Assembly (NCBI GenBank): GCA_014189895.1
Contig: BJFQ01000002.1
Coordinates: forward strand, 1 to 64,000
Direction: 5' to 3'
Length of the DNA: 64,000 nucleotides
DNA from: Acidobacteriota bacterium
GTDB taxonomy: Bacteria; Acidobacteriota; Holophagae; Holophagales; Holophagaceae
The translations under genes were made by a program, and so were the position numbers. Under the pieces are notes generated by a model that was not told the origin of the DNA, did not search any database, and saw nothing but the letters and a program-made list of their open reading frames with translations. Below, one piece after another: positions 46,064 to 56,176 of the stretch (positions are counted from its first letter, which is position 1; the number at the start of each line of letters is the position of its first letter).

Positions 46064-46870
46064 ATGAATCTTAGAAAGTGTCTGCTACTCATCTTTTCTT
46101 TTTCATTCTTGCCTGCGCAACAAGAGGTCCCGTTAGGCCTAAACCTCCCAACAACTTCGTATCTTAAAGAGGGCTGGGGGTTGGTATTTACCCACCGCTT
46201 TGCGGAGTCCGTAGTCGGCAATAGCCAAAACCTTTTTGGTCTTGATGGTTATGCTTCCTCAGGATTTGGTTTTTGGGGCTCTATACCTGGTATTCCCGAA
46301 TTAAATTATGGGATTTATCGAACTAGCGATCAAAAAACAATGGTCTTAACCGTGCAGGGAGTCATTTATACCGAAAAAGTCTTGCGATCTTCCCTTCGAA
46401 TTGAACGTTTTGACGAAAGTGTGAAAGATAATTCATCGACCATTAGCGTCTATGAGGGCATTTCTGGAGCGATCTACCAACTACCAACTGAGTATTTCTC
46501 GGGTCCATGGACTTTAGGTATTACTCCGACGTATATAACCCAAACGAGTACTGGTAATTCGGTTTTTAATCTTCCCTTGTCAATGAAATATCAATTATCA
46601 AATACGCAAAGTTTAATCGTAGAGTTTTATCCTATCCCAAGCTCCGTCAGAGACTACCGGGTTCCAGTAAGCTCTTCGGTACAACGCTCTCTGAGACCCG
46701 GATTCTCTTTTGGGTACCAGTTCCAAACCTTTGGACACCGTTTTACCCTTATAGGCACGAATACCCAAGGAACGACAGCTCACCAAGTAATTTCTGGAGA
46801 CTATCAAGGCATAGGGGCGAGAGCCAGCAGCGATTGGGGCTTGGCCTTCAATATTGTTCGTCTCTTCTAG
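46064..46870 (+). CDS. DUF5777-like outer-membrane beta-barrel protein
   Basis: 268 residues. Signal peptide 1-18 (ending LPA, then Gln). The mature part alternates hydrophobic and polar residues in strand-length units, with FTHRFAESVVG, NLFGLDGYASSGFGFWGSI and a C-terminal WGLAFNIVRLF ending in Phe, as in outer-membrane barrels. The HRF and GLD motifs match DUF5777 as I remember it. These barrels accompany c-type cytochrome and YceI-like proteins in some genomes; here the neighbours upstream are resB and ccsA, which fits. Function unknown. Confidence 0.65.
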   Translation: MNLRKCLLLIFSFSFLPAQQEVPLGLNLPTTSYLKEGWGLVFTHRFAESVVGNSQNLFGLDGYASSGFGFWGSIPGIPELNYGIYRTSDQKTMVLTVQGVIYTEKVLRSSLRIERFDESVKDNSSTISVYEGISGAIYQLPTEYFSGPWTLGITPTYITQTSTGNSVFNLPLSMKYQLSNTQSLIVEFYPIPSSVRDYRVPVSSSVQRSLRPGFSFGYQFQTFGHRFTLIGTNTQGTTAHQVISGDYQGIGARASSDWGLAFNIVRLF

Positions 46871-46885
46871 TGAGCTTTTAATTTT

Positions 46886-47734
46886 ATGCAAAATCAACCT
46901 ACCAAATGGATCGTGATCACGGGATGTTCCACGGGTCTCGGCCGATCTTTGGTTGGAGCTATGCGTAGACAGGGATGGGGTGTGGTTGCTACAGCCAGAA
47001 AATTAGAGACTTTATCTAATCTACCCAATGAACAAGGTATTTTCAAGGTAGCCTTGGATGTTCTCAGTGACGATTCTGTTCGTCTTGCTGTACAACAGTG
47101 TCAGCACTTAAGAATCGTGGGTCTCATCAATAATGCAGGTTATGGTCAAGTGGGTCCTCTTGAATATATAACTACCCAAGAACTTAGAAACCAGATGGAG
47201 ACCAACGTGATCGGACTTCATCGTGTGACCAATTATTTTCTACCGCTTATACGAAAATATGCGCTGCCCGGAGAAGGCCGGGTCGTTCATGTTGCGTCGA
47301 TGCTCGGGAGAGTTACTATCCCTATGGGAGGAGCCTACTCGGCTAGCAAGTATGCGGTTGTTTCCTTGGGCGAAGCCCTCAGAATGGAAATCGCACCTGA
47401 TATTAAAGTCATACTGGTTGAGCCCGGGGCGGTGAGAACCGAATTAAGGGAGACTGCCACTAAAATATGGGGAGATCTTCCTCAGCGGATTGAGGGTACA
47501 AGATTCAAGCCCATTCTTCATCGCTATCTATCACTAGGTAAAGACGCAAGTCAGCGTTGGGCAAGAGATCCTGATCGTTCGGCCGATAAAATTGCACGCG
47601 CCATCAATCAGCCATCTCCACCTAGGAGAGTTTTGATAGGTCCAGATGCCTACATCGTTTTGATAATAAAGAAATTGATTCCCATGTCGTGGTATGAAGC
47701 AATCGCCAGAAAAATCTATGGTTTAACGCGCTAA
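46886..47734 (+). CDS. Short-chain dehydrogenase/reductase
   Basis: 282 residues. Nucleotide-binding TGCSTGLGRSLVGAM, NNAGYG, catalytic Ser-Tyr-Lys in VHVASMLG and AYSASKYAVVSLGEALRMEI, and the VEPGAV motif are all intact. This is the classical SDR type that includes many lipid and steroid-like substrates. No signal peptide. It sits between the barrel-protein gene and polA (ten-base gap) in the long plus-strand run. The substrate is unknown. Confidence 0.88.
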   Translation: MQNQPTKWIVITGCSTGLGRSLVGAMRRQGWGVVATARKLETLSNLPNEQGIFKVALDVLSDDSVRLAVQQCQHLRIVGLINNAGYGQVGPLEYITTQELRNQMETNVIGLHRVTNYFLPLIRKYALPGEGRVVHVASMLGRVTIPMGGAYSASKYAVVSLGEALRMEIAPDIKVILVEPGAVRTELRETATKIWGDLPQRIEGTRFKPILHRYLSLGKDASQRWARDPDRSADKIARAINQPSPPRRVLIGPDAYIVLIIKKLIPMSWYEAIARKIYGLTR

Positions 47735-47743
47735 GGTCCTCTT

Positions 47744-50554
47744 ATGTCAAATCCAAAAACTTCAAAAGTCTTTCTTATTGATACCTTTGCCTTCATTTTT
47801 AGAGCTTATTTTGCCAATAAGAATCTTAAAAATGGGGCTGCTTTTACTTTTTCGAAGATTCTTCTGCAGATTGTGAAAACTTATCAGCCTGAGTACATTG
47901 CCTGCGTCTTTGATACGCCCACTCCAACTTTCAGGCATAAGTTGTCAGTGGCCTATAAAGCTAATCGGGATGAAATGCCGGAAGATCTTGTACCTCAAAT
48001 TCCAATGATTCGCGAGATTATACAAAGCCTCTCGATCCCCATCGTCCAGTTAGAAGGTTTTGAGGCAGACGATGTACTCGCCACGCTCGCAGAGATGAGC
48101 AGTAGAGCTCACTTACAGTCCGTCATCGTGAGCCCGGATAAAGATCTCCTTCAATTAGTACGTAATGACGATATTCAGGTTCTAAATATACGAGATGGGG
48201 AAATTTGGTACGACCGCGAGGGTGTGCGTGAGCGAATGGGTGTTTACCCTGAGCAGATCGTAGACTTTTTAACAATCGTTGGAGATGCCTCGGACAATAT
48301 TAAAGGAGTCCCTGGAATTGGAGAGAAGGGAGCCGCACAATTACTTGAAAAGTATGGAACTCTCGACAATATTATTGAACATGCGGCAGAACTAAAACCT
48401 CGTCAACAAACCGGCCTTGAAGAATCATCTTTATGGAGACCTCTGTCGAAACAATTGGTAACAGTTGTGAGAGATCTAAGCCTTACAATTGGGATTCAAG
48501 ATTTGTATTTTGGTGGCTATGATCACTCAAAAGCGCGGACAACATTTCTTGACTTAGGATTTCATTCACTCGCAAAAGAGTTCACGTCTAGTCATGAAAC
48601 TCCAGTAAATTCGGTCCCGAGAAAGTATGATCAGGTCAGGACCTTAGACCAATTGAAAATGATTGCCAATATGTGTCGCGAAGCGGGATATTTTGCTTTT
48701 GATACTGAGACAACTAGCATCGACGCGACCCGAGGGCATCTCGTGGGTCTCTCATTAGCTTGGCAAGATCATCATGGTGTATACATACCCTTAGCTCATC
48801 TCAAATCTGCAAACATTGACCAAGAAGGAGCCTTACCGGGGCTAATGCCAGAGTCAGGTCTCTCCGATAACGATCTAGATCTTAAGGGAGAGGCTAGTCT
48901 TTATTTTGAAAAAATTCATTGTTACCTTGACAAAGATAATCTTCCTTTTTCTAAGGTTCGAGAAGTGCTAGCCCCCCTATTTTCGGATCCTAATATTAAA
49001 AAGTGCGGACAGAACCTCAAATATGATTTGCAGGTTCTTGAAAGACACGGTTTTTGTATCGAAGGTATCGATGATGACAGCATGCTTCTCTCGTATATTC
49101 TCGAATCCGATCTTCGACACAATCTCGATGATCTCTCGGTTCGACATTTGAATGTAAAGCCAATTAGTTTTGAAGAAATCACCGGCAAAGGCCGCACTCA
49201 GAAAAGGTTTGATGAAGTGCGGATCGAAATAGCTACTCAGTATGCTGCTGAAGATTCAGATTTGGCTAGACGCCTCTGTCTCTCGTTAAAAAAGCGCATA
49301 ACAAACCCTAACCAAATGAGAATCTATCAGGATATTGATCTTCCTTTATTAAGAGTCCTTTCTGATATTGAAAAAACAGGAATCTCTCTCGATCGTCAGG
49401 TTCTTAAAAGCCTTAGTGATCAATTTACTCACGAAAGAAATCTTTGTGAAGCAAGAGCCATCAAGATTGCCGGCGAAACTTTCAATTTAAATTCGCCTTC
49501 ACAGCTAGGAAAAATTCTATTTGAAAAACTGAAACTTCCCGTTATCCGATACACCGGTAAGTCGAAGTCACCTAGTACTGACGAGGACTCTCTTTCGGAG
49601 TTAGCCGAAAATCACAATGCAGATATTGCCAAGGTACTTCTCCGGCATCGAGAACTCCAAAAAATGCTGGGGACCTATATTGATGCACTCCCCGAAATGA
49701 TTAATCCGCTAACCGACAGAGTTCATACTCGACTCCATCAAGCAGCCGTCGCCAGTGGTCGATTGGCGAGTTCAGATCCTAATTTACAGAACATTCCGGT
49801 CAGGACCGACGAAGGCAAATCTATTCGTAAAGCCTTCATCCCTAAAGCTGGCTGGTATCTTATGGACGCGGATTATTCCCAGATTGAACTGAGAGTTGTC
49901 GCAGCTCTGGCTAAAGATCCCGTTCTTCTTGGTGCATTTCAGCGCGGTGAAGATATTCACCGAAGAACGGCGAGTGAAGTGATGGGTGTACCTATCGATG
50001 AAGTATCTGTCGAAGAGCGATCTAAAGCAAAGGCAGTTAACTTCGGACTTCTTTATGGCCAAGGTGCTTTTGCTTTAGCAGGTTCCTTGGGTATTACTCA
50101 TAAGGAAGCCAAAGAATTTATTGACCGATATTTTGAACGCATGCCTAAAGTTGCCGAATGGATCGAGCAGACCAAAATGCTCGCCGAGAAAGAAGGCCAG
50201 GCCGTTACCTACTGGGGTCGAATCCGGAGAATTCCCGATCTAGAAAGTGCCAATGGCAATATTAGAGCAACGGGATTGAGAGTAGCTGTCAATACGGTTG
50301 TTCAGGGCACTGCAGCCGACATTATGAGACGTGCAATGGTCAAACTTCACGATGGGTTGAGATCAGGGAGGTACTCAGCCAAAATATTACTTCAAGTTCA
50401 TGATGAATTACTCTTGGAGGCGCCCCCTGAAGAATATGACGAAGTTGCGAATCTCTTGAAGCGTTCTATGGAGCAAGCGGATGATATTCAAAGCCTTGGA
50501 GTCCCCCTTGTGGCTGAGGTGAGAAAAGGCGCTAATTGGTTAGAATGTAAGTAG
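47744..50554 (+). CDS. polA: DNA polymerase I
   Basis: 936 residues with all three domains. The 5'-3' exonuclease (1 to about 290) has FDTPTPTFRH, EADDVLATLA and GDASDNIKGVPGIGEKGA. The 3'-5' proofreading domain is active by motif: FDTETTSID, CGQNLKYDLQVL and YAAEDSDLARRL keep the Asp/Glu ligands. The polymerase core has DYSQIELRV, KAVNFGLLYGQG and QVHDELLLEAP. An extra charged loop (about residues 350-390, near SDNDLDLKGEAS) lies in the exonuclease domain. It fills gaps after repair and removes RNA primers. Confidence 0.98.
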   Translation: MSNPKTSKVFLIDTFAFIFRAYFANKNLKNGAAFTFSKILLQIVKTYQPEYIACVFDTPTPTFRHKLSVAYKANRDEMPEDLVPQIPMIREIIQSLSIPIVQLEGFEADDVLATLAEMSSRAHLQSVIVSPDKDLLQLVRNDDIQVLNIRDGEIWYDREGVRERMGVYPEQIVDFLTIVGDASDNIKGVPGIGEKGAAQLLEKYGTLDNIIEHAAELKPRQQTGLEESSLWRPLSKQLVTVVRDLSLTIGIQDLYFGGYDHSKARTTFLDLGFHSLAKEFTSSHETPVNSVPRKYDQVRTLDQLKMIANMCREAGYFAFDTETTSIDATRGHLVGLSLAWQDHHGVYIPLAHLKSANIDQEGALPGLMPESGLSDNDLDLKGEASLYFEKIHCYLDKDNLPFSKVREVLAPLFSDPNIKKCGQNLKYDLQVLERHGFCIEGIDDDSMLLSYILESDLRHNLDDLSVRHLNVKPISFEEITGKGRTQKRFDEVRIEIATQYAAEDSDLARRLCLSLKKRITNPNQMRIYQDIDLPLLRVLSDIEKTGISLDRQVLKSLSDQFTHERNLCEARAIKIAGETFNLNSPSQLGKILFEKLKLPVIRYTGKSKSPSTDEDSLSELAENHNADIAKVLLRHRELQKMLGTYIDALPEMINPLTDRVHTRLHQAAVASGRLASSDPNLQNIPVRTDEGKSIRKAFIPKAGWYLMDADYSQIELRVVAALAKDPVLLGAFQRGEDIHRRTASEVMGVPIDEVSVEERSKAKAVNFGLLYGQGAFALAGSLGITHKEAKEFIDRYFERMPKVAEWIEQTKMLAEKEGQAVTYWGRIRRIPDLESANGNIRATGLRVAVNTVVQGTAADIMRRAMVKLHDGLRSGRYSAKILLQVHDELLLEAPPEEYDEVANLLKRSMEQADDIQSLGVPLVAEVRKGANWLECK

Positions 50555-50585
50555 GCAAAGCTCATAGTTTACAGAGGACCTTCAG

Positions 50586-51899
50586 ATGCGCATCCTTTTA
50601 GTCGGCTCAGGTGGTCGCGAATATGCCATAGCCCAAAAACTCTATCAAGAGAACTCAGATAGTGACTTGTACTTCCTGCCTGGCTCCGATAGCATGCAGC
50701 AATTTGGAAAATGTGTCGATTTGAATCCTCTTGAAGTGGATCTCGTTGCGGATTGGGCCACAAAGGAGAAAATAGACCTGGTGATCATTGGCCCAGAAGG
50801 CCCATTGGTCGCAGGATTGGCTAATAGATGCTCCGATCAAGGTCTCAAGGTCTTTGGGCACGATCAATCCACAAGCCTTTTAGAGGGCAGCAAGTCTTTT
50901 GCCAAGAACTTCATGAAAAAATATCAAATTCCTACAGCAGTCTCTTACGATATTTCTGAGTGGAGCGCCGGTGAATCGGTGATCGCCCGTTGGCCTCATC
51001 CGTTACCCATTGTACTTAAGGCAGATGGACTAGCTGGTGGTAAAGGAGTTGTCATTGCTGCCTCAAAGGAAGAAGCGCTCGAGACGCTCCGTTCATTTCT
51101 TGATGGTAAATTCGGAGAGGCTAGCCGAAAAATTATCCTCGAAGAATATCTAAATGGGATCGAATTATCCCAGCATTTGTTGGTAGACGTTACACCCGAT
51201 CATCGAAACTACTGTTTGTTTCCAGCTTGTCAAGATCACAAAAAGTTGAAGCCAGAAGATAAGGGCCCCAACACCGGAGGCATGGGTGCCTTTGCACCCA
51301 TTCCTTTCTTGACCAATGAGGATATGGAAGTCATGAAACGCATGGTGATTGACCCCACCTTAAAGGGCTTGCAGTCCGAAGGCCTTGTTGGCAGAGGAGT
51401 TCTGTTTCTTGGTGTTATGTGGACATCTTCGGGCCCAAAACTTTTAGAGTACAACTGCCGGTTTGGTGACCCAGAAACTCAGGTCATGATGGCGATGATG
51501 AGCGAACCTTTACTCCCCCTTCTGCTCCAAGTGGCCGAACAGTGCCTTTATAAGAGAATGGTAGAAGTTCATCCGGGCACCTATCTCGCCTATGTTCTAG
51601 CCTCTTCCGGATACCCGGATAAGCCAGCCCTAGCCATTGAGATTCCGAATCTAACACTAGGCGATTCAAGGATTATCCATGCAGGAACAATATCCCGGGA
51701 TCATCGATGGTTCGCCAATGGTGGCCGAGTTCTCAATATGGTAGTCTCCGGAGAGAATCTTGAGCGAGCCCAGGAAAAAGGGAAAGAGATTATCGCCCAA
51801 GTGGCCTGGGCTGGAATGCAGCATCGACCTGATATTGGAGAAAAAGCTTTGAGGCATCATCAATCAGGTAAAACTTTATATGACTCTTGGTCTTCTTAA
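50586..51899 (+). CDS. purD: Phosphoribosylamine-glycine ligase
   Basis: 437 residues, normal length. The N-terminus reads RILLVGSGGREYAIAQKL, then IIGPEGPLVAGLA, the ATP-grasp region KADGLAGGKGVVIA, NTGGMGAFAPIP and the metal-binding YNCRFGDPETQVMM. It makes GAR from phosphoribosylamine and glycine in purine synthesis. AGGA lies upstream of ATG 50586. No other pur genes are near; it stands between polA and the penicillin-acylase gene. Confidence 0.97.
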   Translation: MRILLVGSGGREYAIAQKLYQENSDSDLYFLPGSDSMQQFGKCVDLNPLEVDLVADWATKEKIDLVIIGPEGPLVAGLANRCSDQGLKVFGHDQSTSLLEGSKSFAKNFMKKYQIPTAVSYDISEWSAGESVIARWPHPLPIVLKADGLAGGKGVVIAASKEEALETLRSFLDGKFGEASRKIILEEYLNGIELSQHLLVDVTPDHRNYCLFPACQDHKKLKPEDKGPNTGGMGAFAPIPFLTNEDMEVMKRMVIDPTLKGLQSEGLVGRGVLFLGVMWTSSGPKLLEYNCRFGDPETQVMMAMMSEPLLPLLLQVAEQCLYKRMVEVHPGTYLAYVLASSGYPDKPALAIEIPNLTLGDSRIIHAGTISRDHRWFANGGRVLNMVVSGENLERAQEKGKEIIAQVAWAGMQHRPDIGEKALRHHQSGKTLYDSWSS

Positions 51900-51912
51900 A
51901 GGGTTTATCTGA

Positions 51913-54192
51913 ATGAATTTCAAAATTAAGACTACGATTCTGATAATCCTCGGGGTATCGATAATTTTACTCACGGGCTGGTGGCATATCCTTATTCAGT
52001 CCGAGATACCAGATACGTTCGAAATAGGCCAGATATCTCATCCAGCAAAAATCATGATCGATGAGCGGGGAATACCCACAATCCAGGCAGAAAATTTATC
52101 GGACGCCTTTAAGATTCAAGGTTATCTCATGGCTTCGGAGAGGCTATTTCAAATGGAGATCACTCGAAGAGCAGCTAGAGGTACGTTATCTGAAATACTA
52201 GGTCCAGCAACGCTTCCCAGTGACCGTTGGCATCGGATCTTAGGGTTTACTCAGGTAGCCGCAAGGGCTTGGCAGGGACTTGATGTAGAGCAACAAGATG
52301 CCCTAAGGGATTTTTCTTGGGGGGTGAATCGTTTTATTCAGATGCATGAAAAATCTTCGTGGTGGACGAAGAGCATAGGCATTGAATTCGAAGTACTTCA
52401 AGTTAAACCCCAGCCTTGGACTCCCGAGGACTCTCTCGCCTGTTTATTGCTCATGACTGAATCTCAGTCGAATTCATGGAAAAACGATTTGCGCAATGAA
52501 TCACTCCAGGTTCTTAGTCAGCCCGAAAGAAAATTTCTTTCTCCTGTGTTCACATCTGCAGATCAATTGCTTATTCCTGATAAAGAAACTGACCTAAATG
52601 ATCCCCTTCTTTTATTTAAATTAGGCACTCTTAAGGGTACAAAGGCTTCCGGGTCTCTACTCGATCCATCTAACCTAAATGACCTCTCGGGTATTGACCC
52701 ACCTCTGTTTGGTTCCAATTCTTGGGTCATATCACCCAAGAAAAGTAAAAATGGGCATGTGCTTCTTGCGAATGATCCTCATATGGATATTCAAAGTCCA
52801 GGATATTGGTTCCCAATTCGGTTTGAAATCAAGAGTCCTAAAGCGATGGTCATTCAGGGGGTAGCCTTACCTTTTGTTCCTGGTATTCTGCTTGGCCAGA
52901 ATCAGTATTTAGCCTGGGGGTTCACCAATTTGTCTGCTGATCAGCAAGATCTTTTTCGTGAGCCAACAGTTCGCGAGCGCACCGAGGTGATTAAAATTAG
53001 GAACCTTCCTCCGGAAAGCGTAAGTGTTTACGAGGGTAGCCATGGACCCCAGGTTCGCCCCGGCTATTCATTGGCTTGGGCCGCCCTCGATCCTAAATTG
53101 ATGAGTTTGCCTATGGGTAAAATCATGACAGCAACTAATTGGGATGAATTCAATAAGGCTTTCGATTCCTATCGCGGACCTTGTATGAACGTAACTTATG
53201 GTGATGTGCAAGGCAATATTGGATGGCGAGCAGCTGGATTAATACCTCTCCGTCCGAGAGGTTTCGATGGAACACGGCCGATCCGGGGCGACTTAGATTG
53301 GAAAGGTTATCTCGCTCAAAATGCAATGCCTAAAATATATAATCCCGAGAGTGGATGGATCACAACAGCGAACCAAAGAGTAGTTGGTAATTCTAGCTCT
53401 GTTTATATCTCTTCACGTTGGGCAAGTCCTGCAAGGGCTCAGCGCATCAACCAATTAATTGGGCAACGCAAAGAATTAGATTTAGCTGACATGAACGAAA
53501 TCCAGTTGGATACAGTCTCTATTCCCCATCGTGATCTCATGAAACTCTTTACACCTTTTATGTCAGCTGAAATGAGACGTTCATTCACTTCTTGGGACGG
53601 AACCTCTTATCAAGATAGTGAATTATTCACTCAGGCGGAAATTATTCGAATCAATTATCGGGACGCACTTTATAACAAAATCCTAATGGGCACGGGATTT
53701 ACAGGATCCACTCTAGACGTTACGAATAATGATGCTCCTTTGATTGAGTCGATGCTGGCTTCACAGGAAGAGTGGTCAAAGGCAGGTCTTGGCGATAAGA
53801 GTATGTTCCTCAGGGAAGTTTTAAGAGTCTCCTATCGGCAGATTGTAGAAAATCCTATAAAAAAATGGGGAGATTACAACCTATCCCGACCTCAGCATCC
53901 CCTAGCCCAAGGGAGCTTTGTTTTTAAGTCGATTTTTGGAGTTAAAGGAGAAGCACAGAGTGGTAATTATCGGGCGGTGCGGGCCAATCAACCTCAATAT
54001 GGTCAGAGCATGCGATTCTTAGCGGACGTAAACGATCTGAGCGCTTCGACCATGGTCCTACCCTTGGGAATAAGTGGACATGTCTTAAGTCCTTATCGTA
54101 CCAATATGCGCCGAGACTGGATTCAAGGAGATCTTGAACTACAAAAAACCAAATTCTCTAGACCCGCTCAAAAAACTATTGAAGTACGCTAA
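51913..54192 (+). CDS. Penicillin acylase-family Ntn hydrolase (S45)
   Basis: 759 residues. One N-terminal hydrophobic anchor (about 7-24) with no clear cleavage site, so it is membrane-tethered or exported. The alpha-chain region has ERGIPTIQAENLSDAFKIQG. Autoprocessing should occur before Ser268 in LFGSNSWVI, which becomes the N-terminal nucleophile. LANDPHMDIQSPGYWFPI and ANQRVVGN match the beta chain. Such enzymes cleave amide bonds of penicillin G, acyl-homoserine lactones or acylated peptides; the substrate cannot be read from sequence. The stop overlaps that of speA. Confidence 0.93.
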   Translation: MNFKIKTTILIILGVSIILLTGWWHILIQSEIPDTFEIGQISHPAKIMIDERGIPTIQAENLSDAFKIQGYLMASERLFQMEITRRAARGTLSEILGPATLPSDRWHRILGFTQVAARAWQGLDVEQQDALRDFSWGVNRFIQMHEKSSWWTKSIGIEFEVLQVKPQPWTPEDSLACLLLMTESQSNSWKNDLRNESLQVLSQPERKFLSPVFTSADQLLIPDKETDLNDPLLLFKLGTLKGTKASGSLLDPSNLNDLSGIDPPLFGSNSWVISPKKSKNGHVLLANDPHMDIQSPGYWFPIRFEIKSPKAMVIQGVALPFVPGILLGQNQYLAWGFTNLSADQQDLFREPTVRERTEVIKIRNLPPESVSVYEGSHGPQVRPGYSLAWAALDPKLMSLPMGKIMTATNWDEFNKAFDSYRGPCMNVTYGDVQGNIGWRAAGLIPLRPRGFDGTRPIRGDLDWKGYLAQNAMPKIYNPESGWITTANQRVVGNSSSVYISSRWASPARAQRINQLIGQRKELDLADMNEIQLDTVSIPHRDLMKLFTPFMSAEMRRSFTSWDGTSYQDSELFTQAEIIRINYRDALYNKILMGTGFTGSTLDVTNNDAPLIESMLASQEEWSKAGLGDKSMFLREVLRVSYRQIVENPIKKWGDYNLSRPQHPLAQGSFVFKSIFGVKGEAQSGNYRAVRANQPQYGQSMRFLADVNDLSASTMVLPLGISGHVLSPYRTNMRRDWIQGDLELQKTKFSRPAQKTIEVR

Positions 54193-56087
54193 TCTTCTTC
54201 GGTACTTAAATAAGTATGAGACCCACGGTGTTTAATGATCAGTGAGTGCAGGTCTTCCGAAGCATCAACTTTTGTTTTAATCTTGCGTCCATTGATAGAA
54301 ATCCGCCCCATGCTTTCCGGGTTGAAATGAACACTACGTAGCATGTCATCGATAGTTTCGGCTGGAATCACTTTGTCGATTCGGAAGTTATCCTCGTCTT
54401 CAGCAATTAGAAATGCTTCACTGGGAGCCCCGAAGAGATTATGCCTCATTCCCAAAATATCTTGGTATGCGCCAGTTAAGAAAATACCAATGAAATAGGG
54501 CTCATCCGAAGGCTCGTGAAGAGCAATCTCATCTCGGACATCCTTAAGGTCAACGAACTTTTCCACTGTTCCATCGCTATCGCAGGTGATATCGCATAGC
54601 GTGGCACTCAGCGTAGGTTTCTCCTTCAGGCGATGGATTGGGGCTACTGGGAATAATTGTTCGATCGCCCAATGATCAGGTATAGTCTGAAAAATACTGA
54701 AATTCGCAATAAACTTATCCGCTAGACTTTTATTTAAATCTCTGAATTCTTCAGGAATATATTTGATCGACTTATGGGTCAAAATCTTGGATAGCTTTCT
54801 CAAGATCTCCCAGAATAGAGTTTCCCCTTTAGATCGATCCTCTAGAGAAAGATAGCCAAGATTGAACAAACTATTAATTTCATCTTTTGAGGCTACGGCA
54901 TCACTATACATCTCTGAATAATTTTTAGGCCCGATGTTATCGCGAATGTAGGACAAGTCTTTGATGATCTGAATTTCTTTACCAGAAACTTCGACGCTGT
55001 ATTTCGAGTGCGTTGTATCAATGAGCCCGATCACATCCACAATCACGACTTCGTGATAGGCCGTTAAAGCCCGACCGCTTTCAGTGAGCAGTTTAGGAAC
55101 GGGCACGTCTTCCATTTTGCAAATATCCTTGGTGTTGTAAACAACGTCTGAAGCATACTGCTCTAGGGTATAGTTCATGCTCGAAGTGAAAGTAGTTTTC
55201 GAGCCGTCATAGTCTACGGCAAGCCCACCTCCGACATTCATGTATTCAATCGGAACATCCATCTTTCGCAATTTGGCATAGATTCTTGTAGCCTCTTTGA
55301 CGGCAATTTTTACTTTACGGATATCAGTAATTTGAGAGCCAATATGAAAATGAAGTTCAATGATGCTATCTAGCATTTTCTTCTTTCTCAGGATATCGAC
55401 AGCTTCGAGAATCTCTCGTGTGGTCAAGCCGAACTTAGCGTGGTCGCCGGCACTTGTTTCCCACTTGCCCGACCCCTGGGCATTTAATTTAGCCCTTAAG
55501 CCAATTAGCGGTTTGACCTTGAGCGATTTGGCAATTTTGAGAATCATCTGAAGTTCAGACATCTTTTCGACGGTAATGACAATACGTCGCCCAGCTTTTC
55601 GCGCCAAGAGCGCCATCTTAATAAAACCTTCGTCTTTGTAACCGTTGCATAGAATAAGCGAATCAGGATGTAGATTAATAGACAAAGCAAGAATCAATTC
55701 AGGCTTACTTCCGCATTCCAGTCCCAGTTTGTAATCGTTACCTACCTTGACTATTTCCTGAACTACTTCTTTGATTTGATTCGTTTTGACTGGATAGATA
55801 CAGTTGTAATCGCCATTGTAATTAAATTCAGCAATAGCCTTTTCAAAAGCCCCGTCGATCTCTTTGATTCTTCCCTCCAGTATTTGGGGAAACCTAAGCG
55901 TCACGGGCGTTTGAACCCCAAGTTTCTTAAGCCGGAGCACAGCCTCATAAAGATCAATCGTGATTGACTCATCTCGAGTCGGCATAGCGACAATTCGACC
56001 CTTAGCATTCGTACCAAAATAGCCATCCCCCCATTCATCAATGGCGTAGAGTTTGGCTGAATCCTGAACTGTCCATTTGAGAGGCAT
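54189..56087 (-). CDS. speA: Biosynthetic arginine decarboxylase
   Basis: 632 residues, normal for the PLP-dependent SpeA family. The N-terminus has YAIDEWGDGYFGTNAKGRI; the PLP Lys lies in YPVKTNQIKEVV; HFHIGSQITDIRKV and NVGGGLAVDYDGSKT are the barrel motifs, and ESGRALTAYHEV and the CDSDG motif complete the active site at the dimer interface. It converts arginine to agmatine for polyamine synthesis. AAGGA lies just before ATG 56087. No speB-type agmatinase is in the window. Confidence 0.97.
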   Translation of the reverse strand: MPLKWTVQDSAKLYAIDEWGDGYFGTNAKGRIVAMPTRDESITIDLYEAVLRLKKLGVQTPVTLRFPQILEGRIKEIDGAFEKAIAEFNYNGDYNCIYPVKTNQIKEVVQEIVKVGNDYKLGLECGSKPELILALSINLHPDSLILCNGYKDEGFIKMALLARKAGRRIVITVEKMSELQMILKIAKSLKVKPLIGLRAKLNAQGSGKWETSAGDHAKFGLTTREILEAVDILRKKKMLDSIIELHFHIGSQITDIRKVKIAVKEATRIYAKLRKMDVPIEYMNVGGGLAVDYDGSKTTFTSSMNYTLEQYASDVVYNTKDICKMEDVPVPKLLTESGRALTAYHEVVIVDVIGLIDTTHSKYSVEVSGKEIQIIKDLSYIRDNIGPKNYSEMYSDAVASKDEINSLFNLGYLSLEDRSKGETLFWEILRKLSKILTHKSIKYIPEEFRDLNKSLADKFIANFSIFQTIPDHWAIEQLFPVAPIHRLKEKPTLSATLCDITCDSDGTVEKFVDLKDVRDEIALHEPSDEPYFIGIFLTGAYQDILGMRHNLFGAPSEAFLIAEDEDNFRIDKVIPAETIDDMLRSVHFNPESMGRISINGRKIKTKVDASEDLHSLIIKHRGSHTYLSTEED

Positions 56088-56176
56088 AGCGTCCTTGATT
56101 TTGAAAAGAGGTGAATCTGATTTATAAGGAAAAAACGGAAAATAATAAAGCAGAATTTTTACTTTTTTTTAGCAAA

